Made by a program: the position numbers and the translations under genes. The notes below the pieces were generated by a model. That model was not told the DNA's origin and did not search any database. It worked only from the letters and a program-made list of their open reading frames with translations. DNA of 22,615 nucleotides from B8-G4 sp033720735 (GTDB lineage Bacteria; Bacteroidota; Bacteroidia; Chitinophagales; Saprospiraceae): the NCBI GenBank assembly GCA_033720735.1, contig JAWWBX010000034.1, positions 1 through 22,615 on the forward strand. The letters are read 5' to 3'. Below, piece by piece: positions 1 through 9,100 of the stretch (its first letter is position 1; each line of letters opens with the position of its first letter).

Positions 1-61
1 ACTTTTGACAAGCCGAAATTTGTATCTGCTCAAAGGCTCCTGTCATCCCGATTTCAGCACG

Positions 62-89
62 AATTTGAGCGGGAAACGGGGATCGAACC
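62..89 (-). repeat. Duplicated 3' end of tRNA-Gly (tRNA remnant or att-like repeat)
   Basis: These 28 bases are identical to 174-201, which is the T-loop, the 3' half of the T-stem, the 3' acceptor strand, the discriminator base and 6 bases downstream of the intact tRNA-Gly gene. Weaker similarity continues leftward (23-61 against 134-173, including a shared tcaaaggctc), so the copied unit is about 65-70 bp with one small indel. On the tRNA-5' side the copy stops abruptly and is replaced by two hairpins. The 5' T-stem strand no longer pairs fully and there is no anticodon arm, so this is not a functional tRNA. It could be a degenerate tandem tRNA copy or the scar of a site-specific integration. 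The duplication is certain; its origin is inference. Confidence 0.75.
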
Positions 90-90
90 T

Positions 91-124
91 CCCGACGCTG
101 CGGTCGGGACAGGCGCGACCTGTC
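91..124. repeat. Two back-to-back hairpins (REP-like)
   Basis: Two perfect inverted repeats adjoin and share one base. CCCGAC/GTCGGG (91-96 and 103-108) has a 6-nt loop, and GACAGG/CCTGTC (108-113 and 119-124) has a 5-nt loop. They start exactly where similarity to the tRNA-Gly gene ends. Paired short hairpins of this kind resemble REP/BIME elements, which are often mobilised by RAYT transposases, but no transposase is present in the window. Neither hairpin is followed by a T-run, so a terminator role is unlikely. Confidence 0.5.
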
Positions 125-179
125 GCTCCAGCCTATCTCCTCAAAGGCTCGTTATTATCCAGACTTCGTCGGAAATTTG

Positions 180-251
180 AGCGGGAAACGGGGATCGAAC
201 CCGCGACCCTCAGCTTGGGAAGCTGATGCTCTACCACTGAGCTACTCCCGC
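180..251 (-). tRNA. tRNA-Gly (anticodon CCC)
   Basis: Read on the minus strand, this 72-nt segment folds as a complete cloverleaf. The acceptor stem begins GCGGGAG and pairs with the 3' strand ending CCCGC (one G-U pair). The D-arm contains AGCTCAGTGGTAGAGC. The anticodon stem TCAGC/GCTGA encloses the loop TTCCCAA, which gives anticodon CCC and reads GGG codons. The T-loop is TTCGATC. The discriminator base is U, as is usual for bacterial tRNA-Gly. CCA is not encoded (the next bases are CAA), so it would be added after transcription. The gene lies 63 bp downstream of the phoX-like stop codon on the same strand. Confidence 0.95.
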
Positions 252-314
252 TTGCAGATCTTTCACCGATCCGATTTTGAAGATACAATTTCCGGATCAA
301 TAGCGGGCGCCCGG

Positions 315-1922
315 TTAGGTACCCACCGATGTGATGTCGCGCAATGTTTTGCCACCGATGGCCACCACCGACGGTTTGGGCATGGCATCACCCCCCTCCG
401 GCCAATGGCTGGTCATGGCATCGAGGGAGGTGGTCATCTCACCAGGATGCTGAACACTCAGGAACAAGGTCTCACCGTCCGGTGCAAACCAGGGCCCGGT
501 GAGTTCGGCATCCCTCGGCGCACTGGCCATTTGCAATACCTGGCCGGCCTGCTTGCCGGTACGAGGCACGAGGAACAAGCCGTTGTTCTTGAAGGCTGCG
601 TACGGCTCGCGATGCATCAGGCTGCCGGAAATATCAGACGTAAACCACAGGTTGCCGGCGCGGTCAAAGGCCATGTTGTCAGGACACGCAAAGCCGGTTT
701 CCTCGCCTCCGGCCAGATAGGTGTCCGGGATAAACTTGAGAGAGGCGTGATCGCCGTCAGCCTCCGAGATCTTGAGGATCGAGCCAAAGTAATTGCCGCG
801 CGGCACGTTGTTGGTCAGGGCTACCATGACATCTCCTGTGAGCGGATCGATATCGATGTCCTCAGGTCGGTCCAGCGGCGTGCCTCCGATGAGTCTCGCT
901 GCCTTGCGCAGATTGACCAGCACGTCGGTCTGATCTTTGAAGAACCGCTGAAGTACCGGCGAATGATGATGCACCAGCGGCATCCATTGACCCAACAGGA
1001 CATTTGCGACGTACAACGTGCCAAAGGCCAGGCTGCCGGGCTTGGAGCTGACAAATTTGTAAAGGCACTGATCGACGGCATCATCACCCGTATACACCAC
1101 CACCCTGCCGTCGGGGAGTTCCTTCATCGTCGCACATTCATGGGCGCAACGGCCCAGGGCCACATGTTTCTGGGCACTGCCGGTAGCGGGATCCACTTCA
1201 ACCACCCAACCGTAGTGCTCAGGAGGATAGTCAAAGTACTCCGGCCATTGGCTATCCCCGGCGGGAAAGACGCGGCGTCCCGTTTTCTCATCGCGCTCTC
1301 CGTAGCACTGGTCGTAGTTCTCCTCGCAGGTGAGGATGGTACCCCATGGCGTCACCCCTCCCGAGCAGTTGGCAAGCGTGCCGATGGCATGATCACTTCC
1401 GTAGATCTCGTGAGGCCAATTGAATGGGATACGGGTCTGACCATGGATCCGGCGATTGACCGGATCGTTGTACACGACGCGCCACTGGCCCCGTTCGAAT
1501 CGCACGCGCAGGATACTGCCACCCACATTGTATTGCTCGATCTCCACCTGTTCAAGTGTCTTGGTGGATCCTCCGACATGCCCGGAGACAAAGACCGGAT
1601 CGATATATTCGTGGTTGACCCATAGGAAGCCATCACGCGGATTGCCTTTCTTGGGGATGAATGCGGTAAAATCGTTGTTGAAACCAAAGGTGTCAGATGC
1701 CGAGATGGCATCGCCCCATTTGATCAGGACGTGATATTCCAGGCCGGGAGCGAGGATCAGGTCATCTGCCCCGGAAGGTTTGATCCCCTTGATCAACCGC
1801 TGCTCAAAGTACCGTGCCAGATGGCTTGACGAACGCGCCAGTCCCGTCCCCGCAAGTGTCATTCCAAGCGTTCCTTTTCCCAGAAATTCAAGAAAGGTCC
1901 GCCGTTGAAGTTGTCTCGTCAC
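315..1922 (-). CDS. Tat-exported PhoX-like phosphatase (DUF839 family)
   Basis: Predicted secreted phosphatase of the PhoX/DUF839 family, whose characterised members release phosphate from organic esters using Ca and Fe cofactors. With the GTG start at 1922 the protein has 535 residues, normal for the family. It opens with a twin-arginine signal (RRTFLEF, R7-R8) followed by a hydrophobic stretch, so it should leave the cytoplasm folded. Residues 185-201 contain NCSGGVTPWGTILTCEEN, a family hallmark; C186 is in the position of the metal-binding Cys of characterised PhoX, and E200/E201 follow. GRVVVYTGDD further on is also typical. An ATG at 1991 would add 23 residues, but a good -7 box (1944-1951) lies inside that extension, so I prefer GTG. 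The gene diverges from the haloperoxidase-like gene. Substrate is unknown; many DUF839 members have no demonstrated activity. Confidence 0.85.
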   Translation of the reverse strand: MTRQLQRRTFLEFLGKGTLGMTLAGTGLARSSSHLARYFEQRLIKGIKPSGADDLILAPGLEYHVLIKWGDAISASDTFGFNNDFTAFIPKKGNPRDGFLWVNHEYIDPVFVSGHVGGSTKTLEQVEIEQYNVGGSILRVRFERGQWRVVYNDPVNRRIHGQTRIPFNWPHEIYGSDHAIGTLANCSGGVTPWGTILTCEENYDQCYGERDEKTGRRVFPAGDSQWPEYFDYPPEHYGWVVEVDPATGSAQKHVALGRCAHECATMKELPDGRVVVYTGDDAVDQCLYKFVSSKPGSLAFGTLYVANVLLGQWMPLVHHHSPVLQRFFKDQTDVLVNLRKAARLIGGTPLDRPEDIDIDPLTGDVMVALTNNVPRGNYFGSILKISEADGDHASLKFIPDTYLAGGEETGFACPDNMAFDRAGNLWFTSDISGSLMHREPYAAFKNNGLFLVPRTGKQAGQVLQMASAPRDAELTGPWFAPDGETLFLSVQHPGEMTTSLDAMTSHWPEGGDAMPKPSVVAIGGKTLRDITSVGT

Positions 1923-1943
1923 ACGCTGTTTTTGAAGTGAGCC

Positions 1944-1951
1944 CAAAGGTA
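1944..1951 (-). promoter_or_regulatory. Putative -7 box for the phoX-like gene
   Basis: On the minus strand this reads TACCTTTG, an exact match to the Bacteroidota -7 consensus TAnnTTTG. It lies 21 bp upstream of the GTG start at 1922, which would leave a leader of about 15 nt. I see no clear TTTG -33 element at the expected distance. The box supports the GTG start over the ATG at 1991. Confidence 0.4.
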
Positions 1952-2039
1952 CGCAAATCGTGTTGGCAGGAGTTCGGCCCAGGCCGTTCACCAGCTTTGC
2001 CTACTTACAACGCACTCGAATGCAAAAGCCATATGACCG

Positions 2040-2071
2040 TTGTCTGCCGGGCGACACTTTTTCTATCTTTA
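2040..2071 (+). promoter_or_regulatory. Putative promoter of the haloperoxidase-like gene
   Basis: A TTG at 2040-2042 is followed after 21 bp by TATCTTTA at 2064-2071, one mismatch from the Bacteroidota -7 consensus TAnnTTTG at a normal -33/-7 spacing. The predicted start site near 2078 would give a leader of about 18 nt before the ATG at 2096. It sits back-to-back with the minus-strand phoX-like promoter. Confidence 0.4.
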
Positions 2072-2095
2072 GGACCAAATCAATTGGTGATCAAC

Positions 2096-4579
2096 ATGAG
2101 GGGATTGAGGCTCACTGTTCTGTTCTTGCTGGCAACATTTTTCGCACTTCCTGCACAAGCCACCAACTCGGTTGCGCGTGAGTGGAATGAGGTACTACTG
2201 GACGCGATCAGGGTCGATTTTGCCCGGCCCACTGTGCACGCCCGCAACCTGTTTCACACGTCCATTGCCATGTACGATGCGTGGGCTGTCTACGATCAGG
2301 TTGCCGATACCTATTTTCTGGGCAATACGGTCGACGGTTACAATTGCCCTTTTAACGGCATCCCGACACCCTCCAATGTTGATTCGGCACGGGAAGAAAC
2401 GCTGAGTTATGCCGTTTACCGCCTGCTGCTGCACCGGTTCGAAGATTCGCCGGGAGCGGCGACCTCGATACCGGCTTTTCACGGTCTCATGCTCACTCTG
2501 GGCTTCGACACGGCATTTGTATCGCTTGACTATTCCGGGGGATCAGCCGCAGCACTGGGCAACTATATCGCCGATCGCCTCATCGACTTCGGACTCCAGG
2601 ACGGTGCCAACGAGGCCAATGGATATGCGAATACGTTCTATGAACCGATGAATCCGACGTTGATCCCCATTGTTCCCGGCAACCCGGATATCATTCATCC
2701 GAATCACTGGCAACCGCTGACGCTCGACGTCTTCATCGATCAGGCCGGCAACGTTTATCCGGTCAACACACCTGACTTTCTCAGCCCCGAATGGGGCGTG
2801 GTGAGTCCGTTTGCCCTGACTCCATCCAACCTGAATATCTACATGAACAACGGCAACGAGTACTGGGTCTATCATGATCCCGGGCCACCGCCGTTCATGG
2901 ACACCACCACCTCTTCGGGGCTCACGCATCAATACCGCTGGGGACATGAAATGGTGGCGTGGTGGTCGTCGCATCTCGATCCCTCCGACAGCGTGATGAT
3001 CGACATCTCGCCGGCGACGTTTGGCAACACGCCGTATGATTCGCTGCCGACCAACTGGGCCGATTTTCACTCCTTTTTCGATTCGCTGGGAGGAGGACAG
3101 GTCATGAACGGTTGGGCTGTCAATCCGGTCACCGGCATGCCCTACGCGCCGAACATCGTGCCAAGAGGCGACTATACGCGCGTGCTGGCGGAGTTCTGGG
3201 CCGACGGGCCCGACTCGGAAACCCCTCCCGGTCACTGGTTTACGATTCTCAATTATGTCTCGGACTACCCCGGGTTTGAGAAGAGGTTTCAGGGTGTTGG
3301 TCCGATCCTTCCTGACCTGGAGTGGGACATCAAGACCTATTTTATCCTCGGTGGAGCCGTGCATGATGCCGCAGTGTCGGCCTGGGGCGCCAAGGGGTAC
3401 TACGACTACCTGAGGCCGATCTCGGCAATCCGCATGATGGCCGATTACGGGCAGTGTACGGATACGACGCTGCCCAGTTATCATCCGGCAGGTTTGCACC
3501 TCGTGCCGGGGTATGTCGAACTCGTCGAAATCGGTGATCCTCTGGCCGGTGCCTCCAATGAGCACGTAGGCAAGATCAAATTGTACGCCTGGCGCGGGCC
3601 GGACTATATCGCCGACCCGGAAACCGACGTGGCGGGGGTGGGATGGATCCTTGCGGAGAATTGGTGGCCTTACCAGCGTCCCTCCTTTGTGACTCCTCCG
3701 TTTGCCGGCTATGTCTCGGGACACTCTACCTTTTCACGGGCCGCCGCGGAAGTGATGACCCTGATGACAGGGTCTGAGTTCTTCCCTGGGGGGCTGGGTG
3801 AGTTCTTCTGTCCGATGAACTCATTCCTGGTGTTTGAGGACGGGCCAAGCGTGGACATTACCCTGCAGTGGGCCACCTATCGCGATGCCTCGGACCAGAC
3901 CAGCCTTTCCCGCATCTGGGGAGGCATCCATCCGCCGGCCGACGATATTCCGGGCAGGCTGATGGGGTATCAGATCGGCATCGACGCCTTCAATTTTGCC
4001 CTGCCGTACTTCGACGGGACGGCGGTCCTGCCGGTGGAACTGATCGATCTCGATGCACAGCTTCAGCCCGACGGCACGGTACGCGTCACGTGGCGAACCG
4101 CATCAGAAGTGAACAGCGACCGGTTTGTGGTGATGCGCAGCAAGAACGGGCTCAACTATAGAGAGATCGGTGAAGTCGCTGCTGCCGGTCAATCCAGCAC
4201 ACCACTTCAATACACCTTTGTCGACACGGATATCCTGAGAGAGCCGATTGCCTATTATCAGCTCAAACTGTTCGATCTGGATGGCGCCTTCCGTTACTCA
4301 GGGATCGTCTCGTGTACGCGTGACCAGAGCCATAATACCATCAGCCTGCAACCCAATCCCGTCGTGGAATCGCTGCTTGTTTCCTTGTCGGGCCTGGAAG
4401 CACAGCCGGTCACGATCGACATCCATCACGCCGCCGGAATCAAAGTACGTTCGAAAAGCGTGGATGCTTATACCGCCCCGATCGAAATGCAACTTGGAGA
4501 TCTTCCCGGCGGGCTCTACTATGCGGTGATCTCTTCAGGCAACAACTGGAGTGAGACCCGCAAGTTTGTCATTCAATAA
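2096..4579 (+). CDS. Secreted vanadium-dependent haloperoxidase/PAP2-type enzyme with T9SS type A tail
   Basis: Predicted extracellular enzyme of the vanadium haloperoxidase/acid phosphatase (PAP2) superfamily, 827 residues. Residues 1-22 are a Sec signal peptide ending ALPAQA. All three oxyanion-binding motifs are present: K433-x6-R440-P441, VSGH at 540-543 (Val replaces the usual Pro) and S605-R606-x5-H612-x3-D616. H543 corresponds to the catalytic His. Residues about 644-745 form a fibronectin-like module common in Bacteroidota secreted proteins (LPVELIDL..., YYQLKLFDLDG). Residues 749-827 are a type A T9SS sorting domain (LQPNPV near the start, then LPGGLYYAVI). The reading frame is open from 1814, but a signal peptide begins only at the ATG at 2096, just after a promoter-like sequence. 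Whether it oxidises halides or hydrolyses phosphate esters cannot be told from sequence. Confidence 0.85.
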   Translation: MRGLRLTVLFLLATFFALPAQATNSVAREWNEVLLDAIRVDFARPTVHARNLFHTSIAMYDAWAVYDQVADTYFLGNTVDGYNCPFNGIPTPSNVDSAREETLSYAVYRLLLHRFEDSPGAATSIPAFHGLMLTLGFDTAFVSLDYSGGSAAALGNYIADRLIDFGLQDGANEANGYANTFYEPMNPTLIPIVPGNPDIIHPNHWQPLTLDVFIDQAGNVYPVNTPDFLSPEWGVVSPFALTPSNLNIYMNNGNEYWVYHDPGPPPFMDTTTSSGLTHQYRWGHEMVAWWSSHLDPSDSVMIDISPATFGNTPYDSLPTNWADFHSFFDSLGGGQVMNGWAVNPVTGMPYAPNIVPRGDYTRVLAEFWADGPDSETPPGHWFTILNYVSDYPGFEKRFQGVGPILPDLEWDIKTYFILGGAVHDAAVSAWGAKGYYDYLRPISAIRMMADYGQCTDTTLPSYHPAGLHLVPGYVELVEIGDPLAGASNEHVGKIKLYAWRGPDYIADPETDVAGVGWILAENWWPYQRPSFVTPPFAGYVSGHSTFSRAAAEVMTLMTGSEFFPGGLGEFFCPMNSFLVFEDGPSVDITLQWATYRDASDQTSLSRIWGGIHPPADDIPGRLMGYQIGIDAFNFALPYFDGTAVLPVELIDLDAQLQPDGTVRVTWRTASEVNSDRFVVMRSKNGLNYREIGEVAAAGQSSTPLQYTFVDTDILREPIAYYQLKLFDLDGAFRYSGIVSCTRDQSHNTISLQPNPVVESLLVSLSGLEAQPVTIDIHHAAGIKVRSKSVDAYTAPIEMQLGDLPGGLYYAVISSGNNWSETRKFVIQ

Positions 4580-4589
4580 GCTCGCGGAC

Positions 4590-5042
4590 ATGACCTCCCA
4601 CCTGGCACGTTTGTTTGAGCGCGATCTTGAGGCCTTGAAGCGGGAGATCCTTGCCTATGCGAATGAGCAGCATCTATGGGTCGTTGATGGCGGGATTGCC
4701 AACCCTGCTGGTAATCTGGCACTCCATCTCGCGGGCAATCTGCGCCATTATATTGGAGCCATGCTTGGAAACACCGGCTATATACGTGACAGGCACGCTG
4801 AATTTCACGACCGTGATGTGTCGCGCGCCGGTATCCTGGAACAGATCGACCTGGCAGCAGCGGACATCCGCGGTGTATTGCCTGGCCTGACTGAAGAGCA
4901 ACTCCATGCGCCCTTCCCTCAGGAAGTCCTTGGCTACCCGATGTCCACGCAGTATTTTCTCATCCATTTGTACGGGCATTTCAATTACCATCTGGGGCAA
5001 ATTAATTATCATCGCAGATTGCTCTCAACCCTGCCTCGCTGA
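4590..5042 (+). CDS. DinB-like protein (DUF1572-type)
   Basis: Small 150-residue predicted cytoplasmic protein with the four-helix DinB/YfiT-like fold. This superfamily binds a metal through histidines and includes bacillithiol and mycothiol transferases, as well as many proteins of unknown role. Candidate ligands are H46 in the segment LALHLAGNLRHY and the cluster H126, H130, H134 and H141 in the C-terminal helix. There is no signal peptide. I chose the ATG at 4590, 10 bp after the upstream stop codon; an in-frame ATG at 4551 would overlap the sorting domain of the previous gene and adds nothing recognisable. It lies 44 bp before the efflux operon and may be read with either neighbour. Specific function unknown. 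Confidence 0.75.
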   Translation: MTSHLARLFERDLEALKREILAYANEQHLWVVDGGIANPAGNLALHLAGNLRHYIGAMLGNTGYIRDRHAEFHDRDVSRAGILEQIDLAAADIRGVLPGLTEEQLHAPFPQEVLGYPMSTQYFLIHLYGHFNYHLGQINYHRRLLSTLPR

Positions 5043-5086
5043 CACCACTGGGTAAGAACTGAAGTTTGACATCAATCTGAAACGGC

Positions 5087-6163
5087 ATGAATCGCGTCCT
5101 GAAAGGTGTGCTAACGATCGTGATCATCGGGGTGATCGCCATGATCATTCTGTACCCGAAGATCGGCTGGCCCTGGGAACAGGAACCTGCCGCTGAACAA
5201 GCGGGTCCCGCTGCATTCGGCGCCCCGCGTGCCTTGCAAGTATCAGGCGTGGTGGTGCAACCCGAACGCCTGGTGGATCGCATCACCGTGACCGGGGAAG
5301 TGGTGCCAAATGAGTTTCTGGAGCTGAAGAGCGAAATATCGGGCAAGATCGAGGGCCTCTTTTTCGATGAAGGTAAACCGGTGCGCAAGGGACAGTTGCT
5401 CGTCAAGATCAACGTCGATGACCTGTTGGCACAACGTGAGAAGCTCAGCTACACCAAACAGCTGCGCGAAACACTGGAATTGCGCCAGCGGCAGCTCCTG
5501 GAACGCGAGGCCATCAGCCAGGAGGAATACGATCAGGCTCTCGCGGAATTGCAGACATCAGCAGCCGACATTGTGGTCCTGGATACCGAGATCGCAAAAT
5601 CCGAGATCCGTGCCCCGTTTGACGGAGTCATGGGGATCAGACAAGTGAGCCCGGGTGCCTACATCACCTCCTCAACGATCATTGCACCCCTCTACAGCAT
5701 TCAACCCGCCAAAGTGGAGTTTGCCGTGCCCGCCAAATACAGTGCACAGGTCAGCACCGGCAGTACCATCACCTTCACCACCGAAGGCGTACGGGACACC
5801 TTTGCCGGACGTGTCTATGCCCTGGAGCCGCGGATCGATCCGGCTACCAGAACCTTGCGCATCCGGGCACTCTGCGCCAACCGGAGCCGGCTGTTGCTAC
5901 CGGGACAGTTTACACGCGTCAACCTGGTGCTGAGCGAGCAGGACAGCGCGATCATGGTGCCCACGGAAGCCGTAATCCCTGAGCTGGGAGGCACCAAGGT
6001 CTTCGTCCTTCGGCAGAAACGTGCAGCGGCAGTACCCGTCCAGACGGGTGTCCGGACAGATACGCATCTCGAAATCACCTCCGGACTGAGTATCGGAGAC
6101 ACTGTGCTCACCTCGGGTACGCTCCAGTTGCGACAGGGTATGGAAGTGAATGTCAATCTCTAG
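5087..6163 (+). CDS. RND efflux membrane fusion protein (periplasmic adaptor, HlyD/AcrA type)
   Basis: Periplasmic adaptor linking the inner-membrane RND pump to the outer-membrane channel, 358 residues. One transmembrane helix near residues 7-24 anchors it; no lipobox Cys follows, unlike AcrA. The first half of the lipoyl (barrel-sandwich) domain lies about 80-115 (SGKIEGLFFDEGKPVRKGQL). A short helical hairpin follows (about 115-165), then the returning half beginning IRAPFDG at 174-180, a beta-barrel domain, and a membrane-proximal domain with ATRTLRIRA and LLPGQFTRV. The hairpin is short for the family. The stop codon is 3 bp before the permease start, so the two are almost certainly co-transcribed. 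Substrate is not predictable. Confidence 0.93.
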   Translation: MNRVLKGVLTIVIIGVIAMIILYPKIGWPWEQEPAAEQAGPAAFGAPRALQVSGVVVQPERLVDRITVTGEVVPNEFLELKSEISGKIEGLFFDEGKPVRKGQLLVKINVDDLLAQREKLSYTKQLRETLELRQRQLLEREAISQEEYDQALAELQTSAADIVVLDTEIAKSEIRAPFDGVMGIRQVSPGAYITSSTIIAPLYSIQPAKVEFAVPAKYSAQVSTGSTITFTTEGVRDTFAGRVYALEPRIDPATRTLRIRALCANRSRLLLPGQFTRVNLVLSEQDSAIMVPTEAVIPELGGTKVFVLRQKRAAAVPVQTGVRTDTHLEITSGLSIGDTVLTSGTLQLRQGMEVNVNL

Positions 6164-6166
6164 GGC

Positions 6167-9100
6167 ATGAGCTTAGCATCCGTCAGCATCAATCGCCCGG
6201 TTCTCGCCATCGTGATGTCGATCGTGATCGTCATCTTCGGGGTGATCAGCTTCTTCCAACTGGGCGTCCGCGAGTATCCCGCTGTCGATCCGCCGGTGAT
6301 CACGGTGAGTACCAGCTACGTCGGCGCCAACGCCAGCATTATAGAAACCCAGATCACCGAACCGCTCGAAGCGTCGATCAACGGGATCGCGGGGATCCGC
6401 AACCTCACATCGGTAAGCAACGACGGACGCAGCAATATCACGGTCGAATTCGGTCTTGAGACGGACCTTGAGCAGGCCGCCAACGACGTGCGCGACCGTG
6501 TCTCGCGCGCACAGCGCAATCTCCCTCCGGATGCAGAGGTTCCGACAGTGACCAAGGCCGATGCCAACTCCTTCCCGATCATCTTCCTCAATGTCGACAG
6601 CAGACAGCGATCGCTCCTGGACCTGTCGGCCTACGCAGAAAATGTCCTGCAGGAACGCTTTCAGACCATTCCGGGGGTGAGTGAAGTGCGGGTATGGGGA
6701 TCAAAGCGCTACGCGATGCGCCTGAAAATGAAGCCCGAGCGTCTTGCTGCCTACCAACTGACACCGCTGGACGTGCTGAATGCTGTCAACCGCGACAATG
6801 TGGAGCTGCCCTCAGGACGCGTGGAAGGGCTCAACACCGAACTCACTGTCCGCACGATCGGACGACTCAATACACCCCAGCAGTTCAATGACCTGATCGT
6901 CAAGGAGGAAGGAGATGTGATCGTACGGTTCCGCGATATCGGCACGGCCGAGCTGGCCCCTGAAAATGAACGGACGATCCTCAAGCGCAACGGCATCCCG
7001 ATGGTGCTGGTGGTGGTCAACACACAGCCCGGTTCCAATGCCCTGGAGATCTCTGAAGAATTCCACCGGCGCCTGGCCTTGATCGAAAAGGACTTGCCCG
7101 AGGACATCGAACTCAATGTTTCGCTCGACAGCAGCGAGTATATCCAGAAGTCGATCCGCGAGGTGCAGCAAACGATCCTGATTGCCTTCCTCCTCGTGGT
7201 CGGTATTATTTTTCTCTTCCTGCGTGATGTACGCACGACCATCATTCCGGTCATCACCATTCCGATCTCGCTGATCGGCGCGTTTTCACTCATGTACTTT
7301 GCCGGTTTCTCGATCAACGTCCTGACACTTCTGGGGATCGTCCTGGCCATTGGACTGGTCGTCGATGACACCATCGTAGTGCTCGAAAACATCTACAGCA
7401 AGCTGGAAGCGGGCATGCCTCCACGGGAAGCGGGGCTGGCAGGGACCAAAGAGATCTTCTTTGCCGTCATTGCAACGACAGTGGCACTGGTGGCTGTGTT
7501 CATGCCAGTCGTCTTTCTTGAGGGCCTCACGGGTCGTTTGTTCCGGGAGTTCGGAGTGGTACTGGCGGGTGCCGTCGTTATCTCTTCGTTTGTCGCACTC
7601 ACGATGACACCCATGCTGTCGAGCCGGCTGCTCAAAGCGAAGAGTGAACAAAAGCACAACTGGTTTTACCGTAAGACAGAACCCTTCTTCGTGCGTCTCA
7701 ACAAGGCCTACAACTGGTCGCTTGAGCAATTCATGGAATTTCGCTGGGTCGCCTTCATCATTATTATCGGGTCGGGCTGGATGATCTACTCCCTGTTCAA
7801 TGCCCTGCCCTCTGAACTCGCCCCCCGGGAGGACCGCAGCCGTTACCAGATCATCGCTACCGGACCGGAAGGCGCCACCTTCGAATACATGGACCGCTAT
7901 GTGGATGAGATCGTGGACACCGTCCAGACGCTGGTACCCGAACAGGACGCGATCATTTCAGTCACATCGCCCGGCTTTGGCAGCGGGTCGGTCAATTCCG
8001 CATTTATGTTTGGCGCGCTGAAAGACCCGGAAGAACGCGATGTCACGCAGGATGAGATCGCCCAGCGTATTACGCCTGCGGTCATGGGCAACACGAGGGC
8101 GCGCGCATTTGTCGCACAGCCGGAATCCATCGGCAGCCGTGGGCTGTCATCGCTGCCCGTTCAGTATGTGATCCTTGCACCTGAACTGGATTACCTGAAA
8201 GAGGTATTGCCGACATTCCTGGAAAAGGCCAATGACGATCCGACCTTCAGTTTTGTAAATGTCGATCTCAAATTCAACAAGCCGGAGATCACCCTGGAGA
8301 TCGAACGCGACAAGGCACGCACCCTGGGGATCTCGGTACGCGATGTGGCTCAGACACTCCAGCTCGCGATCAGCGGCCAGCGCTTCGGCTTCTTCATCAT
8401 GGATGGCAAGCAGTACCAGATCATCGGCCAGGTGGACCGGGAGAACCGTGACGATCCGTTCGACCTGCGCACCATCTACATCCGTAACAATCAAGGTGAG
8501 ATCATCCAGATGGACAATCTGGTTACGCTCGAAGAGCAAAGTTCGCCTCCGCAACTGTACCGGTTCAACCGGTTTGTCTCGGCAACCGTTTCGGCCAACC
8601 TGATGCCCGGCAAGACCGTCGGCGACGGGATCGCAGCCATGGACCGGATTGCCGACGAGGTCCTGGACGAACGGTTTCAAACCGCGCTCGCCGGCTCGTC
8701 GCGTGAATTTCAGGACAGTTCCTCAAGCCTGTTTTTCGCTTTTCTCTTTGCCCTGGTGTTGATCTACCTCGCGCTTTCAGCCCAGTTTGAGAGCTTTGTC
8801 GATCCATTTACGATCATGCTTACCGTGCCGCTGGCGATTGCCGGCGCCTTGTTCTCGCTTTGGTATTTCGATGAGTCGCTCAACATCTTCAGCCAGATCG
8901 GCATGATCATGCTGATCGGCCTGGTGACCAAAAACGGCATTCTCATTGTGGAGTTCGCCAATCAACGCAAGGCGCAAGGCATGTCGATCCTGGAAGCGAT
9001 CACCGGTGCTGCAAAAGCGCGTTTCCGTCCGATCCTGATGACCAGTTTTTCCACGGTCCTGGGGATCTTGCCCATTGCCCTTGCGCTGGGAGCCGGAGCG

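Noticed and set aside
304..313. CGGGCGCCCG palindrome after the phoX-like stop codon
   Set aside because: Ten bases with no loop and no following T-run; likely chance in G+C-rich sequence.
177..1625. Long plus-strand open frame of 482 codons opposite the phoX-like gene
   Set aside because: Antisense shadow of a well-supported PhoX-like gene in G+C-rich DNA; the peptide has no recognisable domain and its start overlaps the tRNA.
1814..2095. N-terminal extension of the haloperoxidase-like frame
   Set aside because: It overlaps the phoX-like coding start, places the signal peptide internally, and lies upstream of the promoter-like sequence at 2040-2071.
2543..3724. Minus-strand open frame of 393 codons
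   Set aside because: Lies opposite the haloperoxidase-like catalytic region, is rich in Arg/His/Val with no domain pattern, and is a codon-bias artefact.
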